Source: Thermoguttaceae bacterium
GTDB taxonomy: Bacteria; Planctomycetota; Planctomycetia; Pirellulales; Thermoguttaceae
DNA length: 64,000 bases
Assembly (NCBI GenBank): GCA_017434455.1
Contig: JAFRFG010000027.1
Span: 62,001 to 126,000 of the forward strand
Direction: 5' to 3'
Shown here piece after piece: positions 8,456-15,750 of the stretch (the first letter of the stretch is position 1; every line of letters begins with the position of its first letter). The notes beneath the pieces are model-generated. The model made no database searches and had not been told where the DNA came from. It saw nothing but the letters and a program-made list of their open reading frames with translations. The position numbers and the translations under genes are program-made.

Positions 8456-9619
8456 TCAAAAAGGCGGGGCGACGCTCTCCGGAGAGAAGTGCTGCCGATC
8501 CAGAACCGTTCCATAACCGACGGAATCCGTGGTATCGATCTGGACAGCCGCCGCGGTTTGGGAGACGGTTGTTGACGCGGAAGCACTCGCCGGGGAGCCG
8601 CTCGATGATGTTGGCGCAGCGGTTTTTCTGGCGGTCATCCGGTCGGTGACCACATCGTTGAGCTGAGCGGCGAGTGTGGTGGCCGTCTGGCTGATGATCT
8701 CTTTCTTCGTCGAGTTGACCAGGTCACGCAGCGAGGAAGTGACTGATTGGCTGTCGGCCGGATCATTGTTAAGCGAGGAGCTTTCCGCCAGCGACCGGGA
8801 TCGATCGTTCAAAATGGTTTCTATGCCGCTTGATTTTCCGGAGGCGCCGCTTTGGGATGCGGAACTGCCCAAGTCGGCAGCGCCGGCGGCGGATTTAAAC
8901 CAGCTGACCACCTTCTCGCCGAATTCAGACGTCCCTTCCGGCCAGGGCGACGTTGTCTGGGAATTCGTCGCCTGGGAATTCTTCACGGAGTTATTATTTT
9001 GAGTTTTGCTTTTTAGGATCGACCAAATATCGCGTGAGTCGTCTTTGTTGCCCTGATTATTGTCGTATCCTTTGGACTTATCCCCTTTGGCGGGGACATT
9101 CTTCCCGGTTTTGGCTCGGAATTCCTCAATCGCGTTTTGAACTTTATCACGTGTTTTGTCTTCCGGGATATACTTTTGAATGAAGGCGATCGATTCGAGC
9201 AGAAAACGCCCGCTGGCCGAGTTTTCGACGCAGGCCTTAGTGGTATCACTCCCCATCACGGCGAAGAAGGCGACCAGCATACAGATGAGCAGCCCCTTCA
9301 CCAGCCCGAGAATCGCTCCCAACTGACGATTAAACCCCTTGATGACGGAGTTGATCATCTTATTGAGGATTCCCCCGGCCAGGTGGATGACGACATTCAC
9401 CAGGACGAAGACGAGGATCATCGCCCCGACTTCACGCCAGGGACCGTACGACTCGGGGAGTTGATCGGCGACGACGCTGTAGTAATGAGAAGAACAGTAC
9501 CACCCGGCCACCAGGGAAATGAGCGAGACCAGCTGCGAGCACATTCCGCGGATTCCTCCCCAGAACGTCATGATCCCGCACGTCACAAGGACGAATATGT
9601 CAAACGGCTGCAGCCCCAT
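8456..9619 (-). CDS. CvpA-family membrane protein with long Ser/Thr-rich tail
   Basis: A 387-residue protein whose first 165 residues show four hydrophobic spans and a GGIRGMCSQLVSLISL stretch typical of CvpA (colicin V production protein) family inner-membrane proteins. The remaining roughly 220 residues are hydrophilic and low-complexity, rich in S, T, N, Q and A, and probably disordered. Such a tail is much longer than in the usual 160-180 residue CvpA. The role of the family is poorly known. No strong Shine-Dalgarno precedes the ATG. Confidence 0.78.
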   Translation of the reverse strand: MGLQPFDIFVLVTCGIMTFWGGIRGMCSQLVSLISLVAGWYCSSHYYSVVADQLPESYGPWREVGAMILVFVLVNVVIHLAGGILNKMINSVIKGFNRQLGAILGLVKGLLICMLVAFFAVMGSDTTKACVENSASGRFLLESIAFIQKYIPEDKTRDKVQNAIEEFRAKTGKNVPAKGDKSKGYDNNQGNKDDSRDIWSILKSKTQNNNSVKNSQATNSQTTSPWPEGTSEFGEKVVSWFKSAAGAADLGSSASQSGASGKSSGIETILNDRSRSLAESSSLNNDPADSQSVTSSLRDLVNSTKKEIISQTATTLAAQLNDVVTDRMTARKTAAPTSSSGSPASASASTTVSQTAAAVQIDTTDSVGYGTVLDRQHFSPESVAPPF

Positions 9620-9989
9620 AGTTTTCGATGCTTATCGCGATAAATGGCTCTTTCACCCAAGTGGCCCGGAAGGGGACGCCTCCCGCACGGTTTATCGGCA
9701 GATCAAAGGAAACAGACGCAAAGAATAACCGATAAAACGTTCTGTCTGTTATTTTTTGCTCTCTCGCCTTAAAGTACCTAAAGTAACTATCTGCCTTAAT
9801 TTGGTCAAGATCAGTTATTTCACCTCTTCCCTGCCGGTTGCTCGCGTGGAATCGAGAACATTCTGTCTTGTTTCTTTAAAATGGGTGAGATAGAAAATCT
9901 CTTTTGTTTATCTACGTAAAATAGACTAACCTTTCCTCTGTAATAAACCCGATACATACAAAAAAACACCGATTTAGGAAAGTTCTGTC
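9620..9989. other. Divergent intergenic region, 370 bp
   Basis: AT-rich compared with its surroundings, it separates the CvpA-like gene (minus) from the YdjM-like gene (plus). I see no convincing small ORF. It has an inverted repeat GAGAT-N5-ATCTC around 9887 and a repeated AAAGTA hexamer near 9773-9788. It must hold two promoters, but I cannot place either with confidence. Confidence 0.5.
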
Positions 9990-10847
9990 ATGCCGGGTTA
10001 TAAGACTCATGTGACCGCTTCGAGTATTGGCGGCGCGGTTTTGTCCATAGCCGCCTTTCATTTTGAGCATGTCCCCCTTCCCTCGGCGTTGTTGGCCGGG
10101 GGCCTGTGCGCTGTTGGGGGGATTGTTCCCGACATCGACAGTAATAACAGTCAGTCGTTTCGCCACTGCATGGCGATCGTCGCCGGCTTTTCATCATTGA
10201 TGCTGGTCAGCCGTATGCGTGATTTCGACCTCGATACCGAATCGGTCGCGTTGATTGGCGGGGGAGTTTTTATCTTCTGCTGGTTTGTCCTCGGCCGATT
10301 GATTCGCAAATTCACCGTTCACCGAGGGATGTGTCACAGTATACCCGCCGTTATCATCGGCTCGGAACTGATCTATATACTTTCTTCGGGAGATATCGTT
10401 CAGCATTTTCTCAACGCCGCCGCGATCGGGATCGGAATGCTCCTCCATCTGGTCTTAGATGAGCTGAACAGCTTTACGATCGGGAACTGGGGGAATATCA
10501 AGGCGAAGAAATCGCTCGGTTCTGCGCTGAAGCTGTTTGACCCCGATCATTTAAAATCGTCGGCCTTCGCCTTTTTGCTCCTGTTTCTCCTAACCGGGGT
10601 GGCGATACGCGAGCGTTCCCTGACCCAGGCGCTGGAAGAAAAGGGGGAGGCGCATCAGGCCTCGGAGTACATCGACGAACACAGTGACGACGTGCTGGGA
10701 AAGATACGGCGCACCCACCCGGAAGATTTCGACCGCGCGGTCATCCACTGGGCGCAGGATAACGACCTGGTTCTTCAGCCCGGCGAGGGGGGACAGCGGA
10801 ATAAAAAGTGGAGAGATCTGGAACGGATCGTTGTCCCCAATCAGTAA
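9990..10847 (+). CDS. YdjM/DUF457-type membrane-bound metal-dependent hydrolase
   Basis: A 285-residue integral membrane protein. The pattern H7 in YKTHVTAS, GGIVPDIDSNNS, VHRGMCHSIPA and later HLVLDELNSF gives the conserved H/D set of the DUF457 (YdjM-like, putative metal-dependent hydrolase) family. About six hydrophobic spans are visible. The C-terminal 70 residues are soluble and charged. The substrate is unknown; some E. coli relatives are LexA-regulated, but I see no such operator here. AGGAAAG lies about 8 nt before the ATG. A bidirectional terminator follows. Confidence 0.82.
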   Translation: MPGYKTHVTASSIGGAVLSIAAFHFEHVPLPSALLAGGLCAVGGIVPDIDSNNSQSFRHCMAIVAGFSSLMLVSRMRDFDLDTESVALIGGGVFIFCWFVLGRLIRKFTVHRGMCHSIPAVIIGSELIYILSSGDIVQHFLNAAAIGIGMLLHLVLDELNSFTIGNWGNIKAKKSLGSALKLFDPDHLKSSAFAFLLLFLLTGVAIRERSLTQALEEKGEAHQASEYIDEHSDDVLGKIRRTHPEDFDRAVIHWAQDNDLVLQPGEGGQRNKKWRDLERIVVPNQ

Positions 10848-10870
10848 AAAACGCCTGCGGCAAGGAATAA

Positions 10871-10900
10871 AAAAGACCGGCCTTTTAGCCGGTCTTTTTT
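10871..10900. terminator. Bidirectional intrinsic terminator
   Basis: A 10-bp perfect stem (AAAGACCGGC / GCCGGTCTTT) with a 6-nt loop is flanked by T tracts on both strands. It lies between the convergent YdjM-like gene and hydA and can end both transcripts. Confidence 0.92.
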
Positions 10901-10902
10901 TA

Positions 10903-10929
10903 CACCCCCTCTGCGGTAAAAGAGGGGGT
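10903..10929. other. Second G/C stem-loop next to the hydA terminator
   Basis: ACCCCCTCT pairs with AGAGGGGGT across a 9-nt loop. It is 15 bp past the hydA stop on the minus strand. Without a following T tract it may simply protect the hydCBA mRNA 3' end before the terminator. Confidence 0.6.
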
Positions 10930-10943
10930 AATCTTGTCGCACA

Positions 10944-12992
10944 TCAGTTCTGGGCGAACCACTGATCGATCGCGTCGGTGATCGTCTTGAACCCGGCGGC
11001 GTCGCCGGCGCCGGAGAAATTCGTCCGGCCGAGGAACGAATCACCGACGGTGACGCAAACCGTACCGGCGGCCTGGTCGGCGGCGGTGTAAGCGGCAGCC
11101 AGATCACAGCGGCCGGCGTAGTCACGGCCCTTGATGTGCTCGGCCAGCATGCCGAGCAGCGCGGCCGGGGCCTCGGCGTCTTTGGTGCAGACGGTGACGG
11201 TCACCGGGAACTTCGCGGCGGCGTCTCCCTTGTGGAGGAAGAGCTTCGCGTCGGCAACCTGACTGCGGTCCTGGTAAGCGGTGTGGAGAATCTCGTGGGC
11301 CTTGTGGCTGCCGGGACCACCACCGATGTGCTCCTTGTAGCAGAGGTCGACCATGTAGTTCTCCTGCGACTTTTGGAGCTGGTTGGCCTTGTCGGCGGCG
11401 TACAGACCCTGCTGACGGATCACGCGCAGCTTGTTGGTCACCCCATGCGGCTGACCGCCGCCGGAAATGCATCCGCCCGGGCAAGCCATCACTTCGATGA
11501 AGTCGTACTTAACGCGGCCGGCCTTGAGGTCTTCGAGCAGCGCCTTGGCGTTGGCCAGACCGTGAACGACGGCGATGCGCAGTTCCATGCCGGCGACGTT
11601 GAGGGTAGCTTCCTTGCGCGGAGCCATGCCGCGGACTTCCTTGAAGTCGACACTGGCGAGGGGTTCACCGGTGAGTTTCTCGACGGCGTAACGCAGAGCG
11701 GCTTCCATCACACCGCCGGACGCACCGAAGATCACGCCGCCGCCGGTCGACAGACCCAGCGGCATATCGAAGGCCATCGGCTCGAGATTGTTGAAGTCGA
11801 TCCCGTACGAATCGATCATCTGAGCGATTTCGCTGGTGGTCACGACGACGTCGACTTCCGGACGGCCGTCACGGCGGAACTTCGGAAGCTGGGCTTCGAA
11901 CTTCTTAGCCGTGCAGGGCATGATCGAGACGACGAACATATCTTTGTAGTCGACGCCGAGCTGCTGGGGGAGCGTTTCGGCGGCGACCGAACCGAACATC
12001 GCCTGCGGCGAACGGCAGGAGGAAACGTTCGGAAGGAACTCCGGATAGTAAGTCTCGACGTACTTGATCCAGCCGGGGCAGCAGCTGGTGAACATCGGCA
12101 TCGTCCCCCCCTTGGAGATCCGCTCGATCAGCTCGGTCGCCTCTTCGAAGATCGTCATATCGGCGGTGAAGGTGGTGTCGTAGACATGCTTGAAGCCCAT
12201 AAGCTTCAAGGCGGCGACCAGCTTGCCGGCGACGTTTTCGCCCGGCTTGGCGCCGAAGTATTCCCCCAGGGCGACACGGACGGCCGGCGCCACCTGGACG
12301 ACGACGGTCTTGCTCTTGTCGTACAGGGCGTCGAGAACCTTATAGCCATCCTGCTTCGGGACGATAGCGCCGGTCGGGCAGACGGCGGCGCACTGACCGC
12401 AGTTGACACATTCGACCTTGCCCAGATCGCCGCCGAAAGCCGGGACGACCTTCGCCTTCGAGCCGCGGTAAGCGAAATCGATGGCGCCGATCCCCTGAAC
12501 CTCCCTGCAGACACGGACACAGTCGCCGCAGAGGATGCACTTGTTCGGGTCGCGGTCCAGCGACGGGGAACTGGTGTCGATCGGATCGATCTGAGTCCGC
12601 TTGCTGAAGCGAACCTTGGTGACACCGAGCTGCTCGGCAATCTTCTGCAGAGAGCAGCTGTTGCTGCGGGCGCAGGTCGGGCAGTCGACGGTGTGGTTGG
12701 CTAAAAGAAGCTCGACGGCGATCTTCCGCATATTGCGGATCTCTTTGGTTTCGGTCTGGATGACCATGCCCGGGGCCGGGGCGGTCGAGCAGGCGGCCAT
12801 AACCACCGGCGGACGATCGCCGGTGGTGACCTGAACCAGGCACAGACGGCAGGCGCCGTAGATGCTCAGCTCGGAGTGATAACAGAAGGTCGGCAGGTTG
12901 ATACCGGCATTGCGGATGACTTCCAGAAGGTTGCGTTCGTTGTCGAATTCAACCGTCTTCCCGTTAACGGTGAGAGTTTTTTTATCGCTCAT
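10944..12992 (-). CDS. hydA: NADH-linked bifurcating [FeFe] hydrogenase, catalytic alpha subunit
   Basis: 682 residues, cytoplasmic, catalysing reversible H2 evolution from NADH plus reduced ferredoxin with HydB and HydC. Ligands are visible in order: [2Fe-2S] C37, C48, C51, C68; a His-ligated [4Fe-4S] H100, C104, C107, C113; two ferredoxin [4Fe-4S] sets at C152-162 and C195-205; and the H-cluster motifs TSCCPGW (C304/C305), MPCTAKKFEA (C360) and EVMACPGGCISGGGQP (C504, C508). A tail of about 95 residues has only three cysteines, one short of the [2Fe-2S] set found at the C-terminus of some HydA proteins. AAGGAA lies 8 nt before the ATG. It is last in hydC-hydB-hydA; maturases HydEFG are not in the window. 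Confidence 0.96.
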   Translation of the reverse strand: MSDKKTLTVNGKTVEFDNERNLLEVIRNAGINLPTFCYHSELSIYGACRLCLVQVTTGDRPPVVMAACSTAPAPGMVIQTETKEIRNMRKIAVELLLANHTVDCPTCARSNSCSLQKIAEQLGVTKVRFSKRTQIDPIDTSSPSLDRDPNKCILCGDCVRVCREVQGIGAIDFAYRGSKAKVVPAFGGDLGKVECVNCGQCAAVCPTGAIVPKQDGYKVLDALYDKSKTVVVQVAPAVRVALGEYFGAKPGENVAGKLVAALKLMGFKHVYDTTFTADMTIFEEATELIERISKGGTMPMFTSCCPGWIKYVETYYPEFLPNVSSCRSPQAMFGSVAAETLPQQLGVDYKDMFVVSIMPCTAKKFEAQLPKFRRDGRPEVDVVVTTSEIAQMIDSYGIDFNNLEPMAFDMPLGLSTGGGVIFGASGGVMEAALRYAVEKLTGEPLASVDFKEVRGMAPRKEATLNVAGMELRIAVVHGLANAKALLEDLKAGRVKYDFIEVMACPGGCISGGGQPHGVTNKLRVIRQQGLYAADKANQLQKSQENYMVDLCYKEHIGGGPGSHKAHEILHTAYQDRSQVADAKLFLHKGDAAAKFPVTVTVCTKDAEAPAALLGMLAEHIKGRDYAGRCDLAAAYTAADQAAGTVCVTVGDSFLGRTNFSGAGDAAGFKTITDAIDQWFAQN

Positions 12993-13026
12993 GTGTATAG
13001 GTTCCTTTTCGTTGGTTCTTCTTCAA

Positions 13027-14913
13027 TCACATTCCCTTGACCGCGCCGAACTTGCAGGCGGCCTTGCAGGCGCCGCACTTGATGCACTTGTCGGCATCGA
13101 TGGTGTGCGGCTGCTTGACGGTACCGGAGATGGCCTCGACCGGGCAGCCCTTGGCGCAGACATGGCAGCCCTTGCACTTTTCCGGGTCGATCTCGGGACG
13201 GGCCAGCGCCTTGCACTCGCCGGTCGGGCAGATCTTCTTGAAGACATGGCTCTCGTACTCTTCGCGGAAGTAGCGCAGAGTCGAAAGAACCGGGTTCGGA
13301 GCGGTCTTGCCCAGACCGCACAGAGAACCGAGCTGGGTCGCCTTGGCCACCTCTTCGAGGAGGTCGAGGGTCTCAGCGGTGGCCCGGCCTTCGATAATGT
13401 CGTCCAAAAGGGCGAGCATCTGCTTGGTTCCCTCGCGGCACGGGACGCACTTGCCGCACGACTCGAGCTGAGTGAACTGCATGAAGAACCGGGCGATACG
13501 AACCATACAGGTTTGATTGTTCATCACGACCATACCGCCCGAACCGACGATGGCGCCGGTGGTCTTGAGCGATTCGTAGTCGATGTTCATATCGAGCATT
13601 TCAGGGACGAGGCATCCACCGGAAGGACCGCCGATCTGGACGGCCTTGAAGGTGTCGCCGGTGACGTTCCCGGCGTTGTCGGTCACCCCGCCGCCGATAT
13701 CGTAGACGATCTCGCGCAGGGTGGTGCCGAACGGAACCTCGATCAGACCGGTGTTGGCGACGTGACCGGTCAGGGCGAAGGTCTTGGCGCCGGCGCTCGT
13801 CTCGGTCCCGAGGGACTTGTACTTCTCTTTCCCTTCCTTGAGGATGAACGGCACGGAGGCGAGGGTCTCAACATTGTTGATGACCGTCGGCTTGCCGTAC
13901 AGACCGGACTGAGCCGGGAACGGCGGCTTCGGAGAAGGCATGCCGCGCTTTCCTTCGATGGAGGCCATCAAAGCGGTCTCCTCACCGCAGACGAACGCGC
14001 CGGCCCCTTCCATGATGCGAATGCGGAAATTAAAACCGCTGCCGAAGATGTTGTCGCCCAAAAGACCGCGTTCCATAGCGACCTTCACGGCGTCGTTCAT
14101 ACGCTTGACGGCACGCGGATACTCGGCACGGACGTAGACCACGCCTTCGTCGGCGCCGATCGCCTTTCCGGCGATCATCATCCCTTCGATGACGGCGTTC
14201 GGGTTCCCCTCCATGACGGAACGGTCCATGAACGCGCCCGGGTCGCCTTCGTCACCGTTGCAGATGACGTACTTTTTCGGACCGGGGGAAGCCAAGGTGA
14301 ACTTCCACTTCAGACCGGTCGGGAATCCCGCGCCGCCGCGGCCGCGCAGACCGGCGTCGATCACGTACTGGCAGATTTCCTCGGAGGTCATTTCGGTCAG
14401 GGCGCGGCGGGCGCCGAAGTAACCGCCGTTGGCGATATATTCATCGAGACTTTCGGGATCGATCAGACGGTTGCGCAGAACGATCCGCTGCTGATGCTGA
14501 TAGAAGTCGATCTCTTCTTCTTTGAAGCACGGCTCTTTGGTCTTGGCGTTGACAAAACCGAGCCGCTCAATGAGCTTCCCTTCTTTGAGGGTCAGATTGA
14601 CGATATCCGCGGCATCCTCGGGCTTAACGCGGCCGTAGAGGATCCCCTCCGGTTCGATCCGGACGAGCGGACCGCGCTGGCAGAAACCCTGGCAGCCGCT
14701 GCGGGAGAGGTAGACATCCTGCTTTTCACCCTTGCGCAGAACGACGTCGACGTCGATGCCGGCGTCTTTGATCGCGGCCAGAAGCGCGTCATAGACGCGA
14801 AGCGAGCCGTTGGCGATGCAGCCGGTGTCGTTGCAGACGATCACGCGGTGCTTCACGTTCTTGGAATTATCTTCGAATTCTTTGACAACCTGTTCGAGCG
14901 GAATAAATGACAT
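13027..14913 (-). CDS. hydB: Bifurcating [FeFe] hydrogenase beta subunit (NuoF-like, FMN/NADH)
   Basis: A 628-residue NuoF-type flavoprotein. An N-terminal thioredoxin-like [2Fe-2S] domain (CNDTGC at about 27-32; SGCQGFC at about 73-79) precedes the NADH/FMN domain (GLRGRGGAGFPTGLKW, CNGDEGDPGAFMDRS). An SLBB region and the SCGKCVPCREG [4Fe-4S] motif come next. Two C-terminal ferredoxin clusters follow (CKGCHVCAKGC and CIKCGACKAAC). It is the expected NADH site and the bifurcation centre of the HydABC complex. Spacing is 34 bp to hydA and 13 bp to hydC. AAAGGA precedes the ATG. Confidence 0.95.
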   Translation of the reverse strand: MSFIPLEQVVKEFEDNSKNVKHRVIVCNDTGCIANGSLRVYDALLAAIKDAGIDVDVVLRKGEKQDVYLSRSGCQGFCQRGPLVRIEPEGILYGRVKPEDAADIVNLTLKEGKLIERLGFVNAKTKEPCFKEEEIDFYQHQQRIVLRNRLIDPESLDEYIANGGYFGARRALTEMTSEEICQYVIDAGLRGRGGAGFPTGLKWKFTLASPGPKKYVICNGDEGDPGAFMDRSVMEGNPNAVIEGMMIAGKAIGADEGVVYVRAEYPRAVKRMNDAVKVAMERGLLGDNIFGSGFNFRIRIMEGAGAFVCGEETALMASIEGKRGMPSPKPPFPAQSGLYGKPTVINNVETLASVPFILKEGKEKYKSLGTETSAGAKTFALTGHVANTGLIEVPFGTTLREIVYDIGGGVTDNAGNVTGDTFKAVQIGGPSGGCLVPEMLDMNIDYESLKTTGAIVGSGGMVVMNNQTCMVRIARFFMQFTQLESCGKCVPCREGTKQMLALLDDIIEGRATAETLDLLEEVAKATQLGSLCGLGKTAPNPVLSTLRYFREEYESHVFKKICPTGECKALARPEIDPEKCKGCHVCAKGCPVEAISGTVKQPHTIDADKCIKCGACKAACKFGAVKGM

Positions 14914-14926
14914 GGGGCGGATCCTT

Positions 14927-15463
14927 TCACTGAGCGGCGGCGTTCTTTTCGTCTTCCAGAATCTTATTGATCACTTCGTCAACGTGATCCGGGGTCGACC
15001 GACCGTGAACCACCTCGTCGACGACCATCACCGGCGCCAGACCGCAGGCACCCAGGCAGCAGACCTGTTCGAGGGTGAACATCATATCGTCGGTAGTCAG
15101 TTTGTCGGAGTTCAGGCCAAGGCGCTCGTTGAGACGATCCAGCAGGCCATGGGACTTCTTCACGTGACAGGCGGTACCGTCGCAGATCCGGATGATGTGC
15201 TTCCCCTTCGGCTCGAGGGAGAAGTAAGCGTAGAAGGTCGCGACGCCATAGACACGCGTGACGGGGAGACCGAGCGATGTCGCGACGTAGCTGATCACCT
15301 CCTTAGAGAGGTATTTGAACGCTTCTTGGGCCTGCTGAAGAATCGGGATCAGCCGAGACGGATCATTGCCGTTTCTTTCGAGAATCTCGTTGACGACGGC
15401 CAGCTGACCGGCCATCTCTTTGGTCTTCTCGACCGTTCCCTGTTTTTCTAACGTATCTGACAT
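14927..15463 (-). CDS. hydC: Bifurcating [FeFe] hydrogenase gamma subunit (NuoE-like)
   Basis: About 178 residues of the thioredoxin-like [2Fe-2S] NuoE family. The ligands are CDGTAC and CCLGACGLAP; YGVATFYAYF is also diagnostic. It relays electrons between HydB and HydA. A longer reading from 15502 is possible, but AGGAG lies 7 nt before the ATG of MSDTLEK, so I start there. It is the first gene of the operon and the promoter region lies just upstream. Confidence 0.94.
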   Translation of the reverse strand: MSDTLEKQGTVEKTKEMAGQLAVVNEILERNGNDPSRLIPILQQAQEAFKYLSKEVISYVATSLGLPVTRVYGVATFYAYFSLEPKGKHIIRICDGTACHVKKSHGLLDRLNERLGLNSDKLTTDDMMFTLEQVCCLGACGLAPVMVVDEVVHGRSTPDHVDEVINKILEDEKNAAAQ

Positions 15464-15622
15464 CAATCGCTCCTTTTTGGTGTGCAAGACAACGGGTAAC
15501 ACTCCGAACTATTATAACAGGGTCTTATGATATTAAAACTATGGGTGAACCATAAAACCCGGGAGGTCCGCGTAAATTTTCCGACTTTTCCGAGGAAAAA
15601 GCCGGAAAACATCCCGCTAATC

Positions 15623-15636
15623 GATAAAATTTTATC
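15623..15636. promoter_or_regulatory. Perfect 14-bp palindrome, candidate hyd operator
   Basis: GATAAAATTTTATC is its own reverse complement. A second AAAATTTT core sits 28 bp away (centre to centre). Together they bracket the candidate -10 of the hyd promoter, the geometry expected of an operator. It does not match the textbook Rex or FNR consensus. Regulator unknown. Confidence 0.45.
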
Positions 15637-15645
15637 TAGTTATAT

Positions 15646-15673
15646 AGACTAGCAAAATTTTCGCTGTTGTCAA
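15646..15673 (-). promoter_or_regulatory. Candidate hydCBA promoter
   Basis: A perfect TTGACA (15668-15673 on the minus strand) lies 16 bp before TAGTCT (15646-15651), a poor -10. TCTATA at 19-bp spacing is an alternative. A weak -10 with a consensus -35 next to palindromes would suit a regulated promoter. Confidence 0.4.
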
Positions 15674-15750
15674 CATCGGGGCGTCAAGTTTCTTGGGGAC
15701 TTTTCGGGTTTGGCCCTGTTATTCTCGGCCCCGCGGTTTTTATATTCTCC

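Larger units (their letters stand above)
15464..15750. other. hydCBA upstream region with AT palindromes
   Basis: A region of 287 bp between hydC and the end of the di-haem/SUMF1 gene, both on the minus strand. It holds a perfect 14-bp palindrome (15623-15636), a CTAGT-N7-ACTAG inverted repeat and a second AAAATTTT box at 15654-15661. No small ORF is convincing. These make it the likely control region of the hydrogenase operon. Confidence 0.55.

Noticed and set aside
10944..12992. Selenocysteine use in the hydrogenase
   Set aside because: All catalytic positions are Cys codons in an uninterrupted frame; no in-frame TGA.
12898..14910. 670-codon plus-strand open frame opposite hydB (and a 522-codon one at 11136-12704 opposite hydA)
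   Set aside because: They mirror real, well-recognised genes on the minus strand. Their translations are low-complexity D/G/R/L-rich with no family resemblance, as expected from GC-rich antisense frames.
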